Counted from the stretch's first letter, positions 1 to 6,288 are shown. The stretch: 6,288 bases of DNA from Treponema sp. (GCA_031273835.1 JAISRD010000083.1:1-6288), one strand, 5' to 3'. Numbers and translations are program-made. Notes: generated by a model from the sequence alone, not told the origin.

Positions 1-1875
1 GTCATAGATTTTTCCGAATTCAAAAACAGGATAAACAGCGGGGAGATAAAGCGGGTTGAGCTGAGCGAATCCTATTTTACCGGCTATACCACCGAAAAAA
101 AGAGCCCCCCCCTTCCCCGGACTTTTCTGCCCTTCTTCCAGCCTCCGGCCGGCGGAAGGCCCCCCTTTCCCGGTTTTGGCAGGACGCCTGAAGTTTCCCC
201 CGAGGTTTCGGGGGAAACTTCAGGGCGAAGTTCCGGGGATAGTTCCCCCGGCGCTTCGGAACCGCGGGTCCAGGCCCCCGTGTACAGGACCGTACCCATC
301 AACGACGACGAATTCATCAAACTGATGGACGCAAAGGGAATCGCCTACTACGCGGTATCCCAGCAGGGAAGCGCCATACTGAACCTCATACTCAGCTGGG
401 TGCTGCCCATCGTGATCCTTGTGGTGGTCTGGCGTTTCGTGATGAAGCGCATGGGCATGGGGAGCAACGTACTTTCCGTGGGACAGAACAAGGCGGTGAT
501 AGTCGCCGAAGGGGACATCGCCACCCGTTTTAAGGACGTGGCCGGCGTGGACGAGGCCAAGGAAGAACTGGTGGAAGTGGTTGATTTCCTTAAAAGCCCC
601 GGCAAGTACACCTCCATCGGGGGCAAGATCCCCAAGGGCGTACTCCTGGTGGGCCCCCCCGGAACGGGAAAGACCCTGCTCGCCCGGGCCGTTGCCGGCG
701 AGGCCGGGGTTCCCTTCTTTAGAATGAGCGGCGCCGATTTTGTGGAGATGTTTGTCGGCGTCGGGGCCGCCCGGGTACGGGACCTCTTCAAGCAGGCCCG
801 GGCCAAGGCTCCCTGCATCATCTTTATCGACGAACTTGACGCCATCGGGAAGAGCCGCATCAACAACATAGCCGGGGGCAACGACGAGCGGGAGCAGACC
901 CTGAACCAGCTCCTGGTGGAAATGGACGGCTTCGATGCCACCTCGGGGCTTATCCTCCTGGCCGCCACCAACCGGCCCGACGTGCTTGATCCCGCCCTGC
1001 TCCGGCCCGGCCGCTTTGACCGCCAGGTTCTGGTGGACAGGCCCGACCTCCTGGGCCGGGAGGCGATACTGCGTATCCACGCAAAGGCGGTAAAGCTCGG
1101 CCCCGCCGTGGACCTGGCGGCGGTTGCCAGAAGTACCTCCGGCTTTGTGGGGGCGGATCTGGCCAACATCGTCAACGAGGCGGCCCTCCTGGCCGTCCGG
1201 GGGGGAAGGAAAACCGTGGAACAGCAGGATTTTTTCGAGGCCATCGAAAAAACCGTGGCGGGGCTGCAGAAAAAAAGCAAGGTCATGTCCGACGCGGTAC
1301 GCAGGGTCATCGCCATCCACGAAGCGGGCCACGCCCTGGCGGCGGCCTTTACCCCCTCTTCCGATCCGGTCCAGAAGATCTCGATCATACCCAGGGGTTT
1401 CGGCGCCCTGGGCTATACCCTCCAGATGCCCGTGGAGGACCGCTATATCGTTACCGAAGAAGAACTTCTGGGAAAAATAGACGTACTCCTCGGGGGCCGC
1501 GCCGCGGAGGACCTGGTTTTCGGGCAGATTTCAACCGGAGCGGCCAATGATCTTACCAAGGTTACCGACATAGCCCGGAAGATGATCACCGACTACGGCA
1601 TGTCGGAGCGCTTTAAGAACACCGCCCTGACCCAGCGCGGCGCCGGCATGCTGGGAGACCGCCCGGCCGATCCCTTCCTCCACCGGGAATATTCGGAGGC
1701 CACCCAGCAGTACATCGACGAAGAAGTGGCCCGGATTACCGAAGACCGCTACCGGAAAACCAAGGAGCTGCTCGGCGACAAGCGGGAACTCCTTGACCGG
1801 ATCACCGTCCTGCTTCTGGAAAAGGAAACCCTGGACGAAAAGGAATTCAACGAGATCGTGAAGGGGAGCGCTTAA
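1..1875 (+). CDS. ftsH: FtsH, ATP-dependent membrane zinc metalloprotease (5' end outside window)
   Basis: FtsH is a hexameric inner-membrane protease that unfolds membrane and cytosolic proteins with ATP and cleaves them at a zinc site. The reading frame is open from base 1 to a TAA at 1873-1875, giving 624 visible residues; the true start and first membrane segment lie upstream. Residues 1-32 and 94-116 resemble the FtsH periplasmic domain, with a Pro/Ser/Gly-rich insertion at about 36-93 between them. The second transmembrane segment is about 125-147. The AAA+ module has Walker A GPPGTGKT (218-225), pore loop FVG (251-253), Walker B ending in Asp-Glu (277-278), and the second region of homology with LLRPGRFDR at about 334-342. 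The zinc motif HEAGH is at 440-444, with the likely third ligand Asp517 in GAANDL. A charged, Leu-rich helix closes the protein. All catalytic residues are intact. An internal GTG at 280 could be mistaken for the start, but the upstream frame is clearly FtsH. The next gene converges from the other strand. Confidence 0.97.
   Translation, partial: VIDFSEFKNRINSGEIKRVELSESYFTGYTTEKKSPPLPRTFLPFFQPPAGGRPPFPGFGRTPEVSPEVSGETSGRSSGDSSPGASEPRVQAPVYRTVPINDDEFIKLMDAKGIAYYAVSQQGSAILNLILSWVLPIVILVVVWRFVMKRMGMGSNVLSVGQNKAVIVAEGDIATRFKDVAGVDEAKEELVEVVDFLKSPGKYTSIGGKIPKGVLLVGPPGTGKTLLARAVAGEAGVPFFRMSGADFVEMFVGVGAARVRDLFKQARAKAPCIIFIDELDAIGKSRINNIAGGNDEREQTLNQLLVEMDGFDATSGLILLAATNRPDVLDPALLRPGRFDRQVLVDRPDLLGREAILRIHAKAVKLGPAVDLAAVARSTSGFVGADLANIVNEAALLAVRGGRKTVEQQDFFEAIEKTVAGLQKKSKVMSDAVRRVIAIHEAGHALAAAFTPSSDPVQKISIIPRGFGALGYTLQMPVEDRYIVTEEELLGKIDVLLGGRAAEDLVFGQISTGAANDLTKVTDIARKMITDYGMSERFKNTALTQRGAGMLGDRPADPFLHREYSEATQQYIDEEVARITEDRYRKTKELLGDKRELLDRITVLLLEKETLDEKEFNEIVKGSA
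187..224. repeat. Perfect 17-bp inverted repeat inside the ftsH insertion
   Basis: Bases 187-203 are exactly complementary to 208-224, leaving a 4-base loop (GGTT). The stem contains runs of five C and five G. It lies in frame in the Pro/Ser/Gly-rich insertion of the FtsH periplasmic domain. Two weaker hairpins flank it: 141-160 (7-bp stem with one bulged A) and 233-251 (7-bp stem with one bulged C). The pairing is read directly from the sequence. That it is an inserted palindromic element is inference. Confidence 0.85.
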
Positions 1876-1921
1876 GCTTCCACCATAAATAACCATAGAA
1901 AAACCACCAAACACACGAAAG

Positions 1922-1941
1922 ACACTAAAAAACACTAAAAA
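1922..1941. repeat. A-rich 10-bp tandem duplication
   Basis: Two perfect adjacent copies of ACACTAAAAA occupy 1922-1931 and 1932-1941. They sit in a wider A/C-rich stretch that includes CCACCAAACACACGAAAG just upstream. The stretch resembles the A/C-rich degenerate repeats often found between genes in environmental bacteria. No function can be read from it. Confidence 0.7.
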
Positions 1942-1965
1942 AAGGTCCATACCCGCTTTTTCTAT

Positions 1966-2060
1966 TGAAAGAGTTCTTTCAACGACTGAAAGACTTCTTG
2001 CAATGGTTGAAAGAGTTCTTTCGATGATTAAAAGAACTCTTTCGACGACTGAAAGAGTTC
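1966..2060. repeat. Imperfect 21-bp tandem repeat, about 4.5 copies, with internal dyads
   Basis: Copies start at 1966, 1987, 2008, 2029 and 2050 (the last partial). The core of copies 1 and 3 is GAAAGAGTTCTTTC, a near-palindrome. Copy 4 carries the reverse complement of this core (AAAGAACTCTTTC), so it is effectively inverted. Copies 3 and 4 can form a 16-bp stem (2006-2021 with 2031-2046, one G-U pair, 9-base loop). Copies 4 and 5 can form a perfect 10-bp stem (2034-2043 with 2051-2060, 7-base loop). The two stems share bases and exclude each other. On the minus strand the second stem is followed at once by TTTT, so it could act as a back-up terminator for the ankyrin gene. A role as a protein-binding array is equally possible. 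Confidence 0.85.
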
Positions 2061-2143
2061 AAAACAAGCTTTTTTGTGGTTAAATATTTCTTCTTGTCCG
2101 TGGGGGCCGTGGTGTGGCGGAGGATTGGATACCCGGCGCAGGG

Positions 2144-2189
2144 AAAAAAAGCGGGGGGCTTTCGAACAACGTTCTACCGGCCCTCCGCT
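2144..2189 (-). terminator. Rho-independent terminator of the ankyrin-repeat gene
   Basis: Read on the minus strand, GCGGAGGGC (2188-2180) pairs with GCCCCCCGC (2159-2151) through nine positions with one A-C mismatch. The loop contains a small inner hairpin (2164-2174). Seven consecutive T follow (2150-2144). The stem begins 36 bases after the stop codon of the minus-strand gene. This is a classical intrinsic terminator in position and form. Confidence 0.82.
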
Positions 2190-2224
2190 ATCTGGCTATC
2201 TTTTTTGAATGGCCCTCCCGCCTC

Positions 2225-5026
2225 TCAAGCGCCGTTTGAATCTACCAGCAGAACCACCGCTTCCCCGTTGTGCCACCGCTGGGCTATATCCGCCGGGCTC
2301 TCGGATTCGATGTTTCTGATCCGCTTGTCCGCCCCCAATTCTAAAAGCAGGCGGATCAATTCGGGGTCTCCCTTCTGGGCGGCATAGTGAAGTATGGTGT
2401 TCCCCGAACTGTCCCGGGAATTGAGGGCCCGGCCGGAAAAGACCGCCCTCACGGCCCCGCTTCCCCCGCCCAGGGCGGCTTCCGCGGCGGTCTTGCCGTC
2501 CTCGGCCCGGAAAAATACGTCGGAACCGGAGTCGGCCAGGACCCTGGCGTTCTCAAGGGAGGCCGGATTTCCGCTTGTGGACCCCAGGTCCAGGGCAAAG
2601 CGCAGGGGGGTGCGCCCTTCCTTGTCGACCGCGGAAATTCTGCCCCCCCGGTCTATGATGGTCTTTATCATGGCCGGATCGGAGCGTTCTTTTAAGGCGA
2701 TGTGGAGGGGGGAAAGCCCGTCGTCGTCGGAGGCGGTTATTCTGTCTTTGGTTAAAAGGAGTGAAACCATTTCACGGGAACCGGCCAGGGCGGCGGTAAA
2801 GGGGGTGGACCCCTGTGAATTGCGGGCGTGTATGGGGGCGCCGTTGTTAAGGAGCGGGGTTATCAGGTCCGGGCGGCGCATATCCACGGCGATATGAAGG
2901 GGGGTGTCCCCCTGGTTGTTCCGCACCGCCGGATCGGCCCCCGCGTCGATGAGTCTTTCCTCCGATTCGAGGAAACCCGCCATGACCGCTTCCATGAGGG
3001 GGGTATTGCCTTCGCCGTCCCGGATTTCTATATTCGCCCCCCTGCCGATAAGCAGGGTTTCCATGGAACTTAAGCGGAGCCTTACCGCCTCATGGAGGGG
3101 TGATTTACCGGCGAGGTTCTGGGAATTAACGCTGAGCCCCGAAGTGATAAGGGTATTCGCCGCCCGGGGGGCGTTCCACCGTACCGCGCTGTGGAGGGCG
3201 CTGTTCCCCAGAAAGTCCCTGGCGCTGAGCCGGGCCCCGGCGTCGGCCAGGGCTTGAATGGTTGGGGGCGAATCGGCCTGGGCGGCCATAAAAAGGGCCG
3301 TTTCACCGGAGGCGTTGGCCGCTTCCGTTGGTGAACCCTGGGCGGCCAGCATGGGTATATGGCGGGCCAGTTTCCACTGGGCCGCGTAGTGCAGGGTGGT
3401 GTTTCCCGATCCGTCGCTTAGGGCGGCGGTCTTTTGGCCGAACATCCACAGCCGTACCCCGCCGGGGTTGTGAAAGGCGAGATACAGGGGGCTTTCCCCC
3501 CCGGCATTGGGGGCGAAAATATCGGCGCCCCTGTCTATAAGCAGGACCCCGGAGGCTTCGTCATTTAACTGTACCGCCGTATGGAGGGCCGTATTTCCCT
3601 CTTTATTCCGGACATTAACCGGCCCGCCCCTGTCGAGGATCATTTCTATGACGGAAGGGTCCGCCCCGTTCAGCACCGCGATATGCAGCGGGGTGTTTCC
3701 GGCGGAGTCGTTTTTCAAAACCGTTTCGGCCGTTAAGAGCAGGGGGAGGCTTGGGGACTTTTCCCGCAGGGCTTTTTCAAGGGGGGTGGTTCCCCTGTTG
3801 TCGGCGGCGAAAATATCGGCCTGGTACTTGAGCAGTACGGGAATCAGTTCGAGCCGCCCGGCTTCCACCGCCTGGTACAGGGCGGTCTTGCCGTCGATGT
3901 TCCTGTTGGAAATATCGGAACGGCTCCTTGCCGGGGGTCTGGGACGTTCCAGAAGGCCCTCCAGAATTTGAGGGGGCCTGTTGAGGCTCACGGTCACCTG
4001 GAGGGGTATTTCCCCGTGTTCATCCCTTATGTTGGGGTTGGCGTTATTTGAAAGGAGCAGGGCGATCACCCCGGCGTGCCGTTCCGGGGGAACGGCAAGG
4101 TGCAGGGGGGTATTGCCCTTGGCGTCCTGGGCGTTCGCGTCGGCGCCGGCGGCGATAAGCTTCCTCATGGTTTCCAGCTGCCCCCCCCTTGCCGCTTCAT
4201 GTAAAGGAGTGGAACCGGCGTTGTTTTTGATATTCACCGCCGCTTTTTTCTGGATGAGGAAATCAAGGTACCCTGTATACCCGTTCCCCGCCGTATAATG
4301 CAGCGCCGTATTACCGTCGTCCAGGCGGATATTGTAGTTGGAACTGCGGATTGGGGGGGCAAAAACCGCGAAGAGGGGATGGTCCGAACGGCCCCCGGAG
4401 AGGATAAGCTTTTCCGCCGTCGCCGCGTGTCTTACCGAATCGGTCTGCAGGAGGGCATAGTCAAGGGCCGTTTTATTTTCAAAGTCCCGCCTGTCTATCG
4501 AAGTTCCCGAGGCAAGTATACGTTCCACCGCCCCGGCGCTTCCCTCCCGGGCGGCCAGGTGCAGTATGGTTTTTCCCGAAAGGTCGGCGGCGTTGGGATT
4601 ACCCGCAAGAATTGAGCTTAAGAAAGCCGGCGAACTCCGCAGAGCCCTGACCGCTATGGTTTCCGTACTGCCCGAAGCCATGGGGTGGTGAATGTCCGCC
4701 CCCCCCTCGGAGAGGATTTTCCCCACTTCGGGGTCTTCCAGTTCCGCGGATATTGACAGGGGTGTCCGGCCTTTAAGATCCTTGATTTCGGTCTTGGCCC
4801 GCTGGGCCAGCAGGAACCGGGCCAGTTCCCCGTCTTTTTTTTCCGCCGCGATATGCAGGGCGGTTCTGCCCTTTCTGTCCTGTTCATTTACGCCGGCCTC
4901 GCCGAGGAATTTATTCTTTGCTTCCTCGGTTTTTCCCCGTTCCAGCAGGGTCCAAACGGTCGATTGGCATCCCAAAGCTGAAAACAGGACTATTACCATA
5001 AGTATGGGGAAAAATTTAGATTTCAT
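2225..5026 (-). CDS. Large ankyrin-repeat lipoprotein, about 26 repeats
   Basis: The 933-residue product starts with a lipoprotein-type signal: two Lys in MKSK, a hydrophobic stretch (residues 5-19), and SALGC with Cys20 as the likely lipidated residue. The lipobox is relaxed, as is common in spirochaetes. From about residue 50 to the end it is a near-continuous array of about 26 ankyrin repeats of about 33 residues, recognisable by the G-x-T-x-L-H-x-A start (for example GRTALHIA, GNTPLHLA, GDTPLHIA). Repeat 3 (about residues 117-126) and the last one are degenerate, and short insertions occur after repeat 9 and within repeat 23. No enzyme domain is seen. Ankyrin arrays bind proteins, so a scaffold, inhibitor or host/partner-binding role outside the inner membrane is plausible, but the ligand is unknown. 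The ATG at 5026 is chosen because it gives an ideal signal peptide; no clear Shine-Dalgarno sequence precedes it. The gene stands alone, divergent from tRNA-Leu and convergent with ftsH, with its own terminator. Confidence 0.93.
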   Translation of the reverse strand: MKSKFFPILMVIVLFSALGCQSTVWTLLERGKTEEAKNKFLGEAGVNEQDRKGRTALHIAAEKKDGELARFLLAQRAKTEIKDLKGRTPLSISAELEDPEVGKILSEGGADIHHPMASGSTETIAVRALRSSPAFLSSILAGNPNAADLSGKTILHLAAREGSAGAVERILASGTSIDRRDFENKTALDYALLQTDSVRHAATAEKLILSGGRSDHPLFAVFAPPIRSSNYNIRLDDGNTALHYTAGNGYTGYLDFLIQKKAAVNIKNNAGSTPLHEAARGGQLETMRKLIAAGADANAQDAKGNTPLHLAVPPERHAGVIALLLSNNANPNIRDEHGEIPLQVTVSLNRPPQILEGLLERPRPPARSRSDISNRNIDGKTALYQAVEAGRLELIPVLLKYQADIFAADNRGTTPLEKALREKSPSLPLLLTAETVLKNDSAGNTPLHIAVLNGADPSVIEMILDRGGPVNVRNKEGNTALHTAVQLNDEASGVLLIDRGADIFAPNAGGESPLYLAFHNPGGVRLWMFGQKTAALSDGSGNTTLHYAAQWKLARHIPMLAAQGSPTEAANASGETALFMAAQADSPPTIQALADAGARLSARDFLGNSALHSAVRWNAPRAANTLITSGLSVNSQNLAGKSPLHEAVRLRLSSMETLLIGRGANIEIRDGEGNTPLMEAVMAGFLESEERLIDAGADPAVRNNQGDTPLHIAVDMRRPDLITPLLNNGAPIHARNSQGSTPFTAALAGSREMVSLLLTKDRITASDDDGLSPLHIALKERSDPAMIKTIIDRGGRISAVDKEGRTPLRFALDLGSTSGNPASLENARVLADSGSDVFFRAEDGKTAAEAALGGGSGAVRAVFSGRALNSRDSSGNTILHYAAQKGDPELIRLLLELGADKRIRNIESESPADIAQRWHNGEAVVLLVDSNGA

Positions 5027-5045
5027 ACTATGAATTGTCGGTATA

Positions 5046-5090
5046 TTGACAGGAGGGGTTTAATTTGATAGCCTAGCGGAACAATAGAAT
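5046..5090 (+). promoter_or_regulatory. Possible promoter of tRNA-Leu
   Basis: TAGAAT at 5085-5090 matches a sigma-70 -10 box at five of six positions and lies 7 bases before the tRNA 5' end, the right place for a short-leader tRNA transcript. The -35 is unclear. TTGATA (5065-5070) leaves only a 14-base spacer, and TTGACA (5046-5051) is too far away for this -10. Treat as tentative. Confidence 0.3.
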
Positions 5091-5097
5091 AGTCCGC

Positions 5098-5179
5098 GCG
5101 GCCATGGTGGAACTGGTAGACACGCCAGCTTGAGGTGCTGGTGCCGAGAGGCATGGAAGTTCAAGTCTTCTTGGCCGCA
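5098..5179 (+). tRNA. tRNA-Leu (anticodon GAG)
   Basis: The acceptor stem pairs GCGGCCA (5098-5104) with TGGCCGC (5172-5178), followed by discriminator A at 5179. The anticodon stem CCAGC/GCTGG (5125-5129, 5137-5141) encloses loop TTGAGGT, so the anticodon is GAG (5132-5134), reading CUC and CUU leucine codons. A long variable arm (TGCC/GGCA around GAGA) marks a class II tRNA, as expected for Leu. The T arm has loop TTCAAGT. No CCA is encoded, so it must be added after transcription. An integrase gene follows, which makes this tRNA a probable integration site. Confidence 0.96.
5132..5179. other. Candidate attachment site (att) in the tRNA-Leu 3' part
   Basis: Tyrosine integrases of phages and integrative elements commonly recombine in the 3' half of tRNA genes and rebuild the tRNA end on integration. 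Here the tRNA-Leu 3' end is followed 116 bases later by such an integrase, on the same strand. The exact core cannot be set because the second copy lies outside the window, so the span given, from anticodon to discriminator base, is an upper bound. Inferred from context. Confidence 0.45.
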
Positions 5180-5201
5180 ATTCTTTACTGGATAAGGAAT
5201 T
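5179..5201. repeat. Inverted repeat directly after tRNA-Leu
   Basis: AATTCTTTA (5179-5187) pairs with TAAGGAATT (5193-5201) over nine positions including one G-T, leaving a 5-base loop. No T-tract follows on the plus strand, so it is a weak terminator. It could instead be a recombinase core-binding site at the junction, or chance. Confidence 0.4.
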
Positions 5202-5241
5202 AGCCTGACCGGACAACGGAAGGCATATCACGCTGAAAGCC

Positions 5242-5262
5242 CGAGGTACACTGCGAGGTACA
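5242..5262. repeat. Perfect 9-bp direct repeat upstream of the integrase
   Basis: CGAGGTACA occurs at 5242-5250 and again at 5254-5262, with a 12-bp period. It lies between the tRNA attachment region and the integrase start. Short direct repeats in this place are typical of arm-type integrase sites or excisionase sites in tyrosine-recombinase elements. The repeat is seen; the role is inference. Confidence 0.5.
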
Positions 5263-5284
5263 TTACTATCGTGTATCCGGGGAA

Positions 5285-5290
5285 AGGAAG
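5285..5290 (+). promoter_or_regulatory. Ribosome binding site of the integrase
   Basis: AGGAAG, within GGGGAAAGGAAG, ends 5 bases before the ATG at 5296. The frame is open back to a TGA at 5206-5208 but has no ATG, GTG or TTG there, so this site supports the 5296 start. Confidence 0.7.
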
Positions 5291-5295
5291 TTGGT

Positions 5296-6288
5296 ATGCG
5301 TCCGTTTCATGCCCCGTATTGTCTTTATAAAAAACAGATTAAAGCTGGGTATTTTTGGTATATCCGTTTCTGGGACGAAACAAGCCGGAAATATGACTGT
5401 ATCCGATCAACTGGGATTCCCGTAAAGGGTCGCGGGGCGGGCCGCCGTGAAGCCGAGGAAGTGGCACGGGCCATGCTGCCTACTATCCGCCTTGCCTTGG
5501 AAGTACCTGAAAAAACCTTGATTCAGTACGTCGCTGAATTCTGGCTTCCTGATTCCCCCTATGCCAAGGAATGTGCTCAGGTTAAAAAGAAACCTTTATC
5601 CACCGGATATATTAAACTTCACCATGAAGATGTAAAGCGGCATATTGAACCGTTTCCAGGGTTCCGGGGCGTCATGCTTCGTGATTTAACCGCTGGTAAA
5701 ATTCGGGACTGGATGACCTGGGCCGTTGAGAAAGGACTATCTGGGCGGAGAATCAATACGGTACTTCAGTCTATGCGGATCGCCGTTAGGTACGCGGTTG
5801 CCCGGGAGGAACTGGGCCGGGACCCTTTCAAAAATATTGGGGAGGTTGATGAGCAGCCGAGGGAAAAGGGGGTACTCACCCCCAGGGAGGTTTCGGCACT
5901 TATTCAAAGCCCTATGAAGGATCCCCGTACCCGGCTTGCGGTACTCCTGGGTATGCTTTGCGGTTTGCGCCGCGGGGAAGTCCGGGGCTTGCTCTGGGAA
6001 GACATAGACCCGGAGGCGGGAATGATCCACATCCAGCATAACTGGCAGGATGGGGAGGGCATGAAAGCGCCGAAATGCAAGGGCGGGGCAATGCGGGAAA
6101 ACAAGCGGACGGTCCCTTTGCCGTCATCGGTTACCGCGGCCGTTGAAGCGGTCCGGCAAATATCGAGGAACCCCGCCCCGGATCATTTCGTCTTTGAAGG
6201 GATGTACCGGCCGGGGGAGCCCCTGGGCAATAATTTTTTCCGCCGGGCATTAACAACCGAATTGCTTGCAATCGGCATAAACAAAGTG
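5296..6288 (+). CDS. Tyrosine recombinase / phage-type integrase (3' end outside window)
   Basis: 331 residues are visible and the frame is open to the last base. Members of this family cut and join DNA at attachment sites through a catalytic Tyr, inserting and excising phages or integrative elements. Residues about 16-66 (GYFWYIRFWDETSRKY onward) look like the N-terminal arm-binding domain. Residues about 75-180 form the helical core-binding (SAM-like) domain, including TGYIKLHHEDVKRHI and NTVLQSMRIAVRYA. The catalytic domain starts near 193 with LTPREVSAL. The first catalytic Arg is Arg225 in GLRRGE, and the beta-hairpin Lys is probably Lys260 or Lys262 before KRTVPLP (270-276). The HxxR box and the nucleophilic Tyr fall beyond the window, so catalytic completeness cannot be judged. 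Its place just after tRNA-Leu suggests it integrates its element there. The ATG is supported by AGGAAG 5 bases upstream. Confidence 0.93.
   Translation, partial: MRPFHAPYCLYKKQIKAGYFWYIRFWDETSRKYDCIRSTGIPVKGRGAGRREAEEVARAMLPTIRLALEVPEKTLIQYVAEFWLPDSPYAKECAQVKKKPLSTGYIKLHHEDVKRHIEPFPGFRGVMLRDLTAGKIRDWMTWAVEKGLSGRRINTVLQSMRIAVRYAVAREELGRDPFKNIGEVDEQPREKGVLTPREVSALIQSPMKDPRTRLAVLLGMLCGLRRGEVRGLLWEDIDPEAGMIHIQHNWQDGEGMKAPKCKGGAMRENKRTVPLPSSVTAAVEAVRQISRNPAPDHFVFEGMYRPGEPLGNNFFRRALTTELLAIGINKV

Larger units (their letters stand above)
1876..2224. other. Non-coding gap between convergent ftsH and ankyrin gene
   Basis: This 349-bp stretch holds no convincing gene. From left to right it contains an A-rich, low-complexity segment (1881-1943), a 21-bp tandem repeat array (1966-2060), a T-run (2070-2075), and a terminator for the minus-strand gene (2144-2189). 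No classical stem followed directly by a T-tract is seen for ftsH on the plus strand. FtsH transcripts may therefore end at the repeat hairpins or by a Rho-dependent route; this is inference. Confidence 0.8.

Noticed and set aside
84..320. Frameshift or pseudogene explanation for the odd stretch in ftsH
   Set aside because: FtsH similarity on both sides is in the same frame, there is no stop, and all catalytic motifs are intact.
220..1388. Long minus-strand open frames opposite ftsH (220-1332 and 348-1388)
   Set aside because: They lie wholly antisense to a confident ftsH frame, show no recognisable domain, and arise from the high G+C codon pattern.
1531..1950. Minus-strand frame covering the ftsH 3' end and the A-rich intergenic repeat
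   Set aside because: Its start is low-complexity sequence from the A/C-rich repeat, and the rest is antisense to ftsH.
1966..2060. CRISPR array
   Set aside because: The units are contiguous with a 21-bp period and have no unique spacers, and no cas gene is present.
2076..2387. Plus-strand frame from GTG 2076 with a hydrophobic start
   Set aside because: It runs through the terminator at 2144-2189 and into the 3' end of the ankyrin gene, with no ribosome site or recognisable domain.
2387..5033. Several plus-strand open frames opposite the ankyrin gene
   Set aside because: They are antisense shadows of the repeat gene. They start and stop irregularly and are rich in Arg, Pro and Ser without family motifs.
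5726..6127. Small open frames within the integrase region on both strands
   Set aside because: They overlap the confident integrase frame and carry no motif of their own.

Overview
The window is chromosomal bacterial DNA, high in G+C, and most likely from a spirochaete of the treponeme lineage. That assignment rests on three points and is an inference: the FtsH sequence, a very long ankyrin-repeat protein carrying a relaxed lipobox, and the general gene style. It was not checked by a database search.

Layout: (1) 1-1875, plus strand, is the 5'-truncated gene for the membrane AAA+ zinc protease FtsH. Its periplasmic domain carries an unusual Pro/Ser/Gly-rich in-frame insertion whose DNA contains a perfect 17-bp inverted repeat. 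(2) 1876-2224 is a 349-bp non-coding gap between convergent genes. It holds an A-rich tandem duplication, an imperfect 21-bp tandem repeat with internal dyads (1966-2060), and a strong Rho-independent terminator for the minus-strand gene (2144-2189). (3) 2225-5026, minus strand, encodes a 933-residue predicted lipoprotein made almost entirely of about 26 ankyrin repeats. (4) 5027-5097 is a 71-bp divergent intergenic region. (5) 5098-5179, plus strand, is tRNA-Leu with anticodon GAG. (6) 5296-6288, plus strand, is a tyrosine recombinase (integrase) gene cut by the window end. A pair of perfect 9-bp direct repeats lies between the tRNA and the integrase.

How it fits together: ftsH and the ankyrin gene look like resident chromosomal genes that converge on a shared repeat-rich terminator region. 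The tRNA-Leu followed 116 nt later by a phage/ICE-type integrase is the usual left edge of an element integrated at the 3' end of a tRNA gene, so the window probably spans a chromosome/island junction. The cargo and the other attachment site lie to the right of the window. No complete new multi-gene system is visible. The most unusual signals are the palindrome inside ftsH and the 21-bp dyad repeat array.
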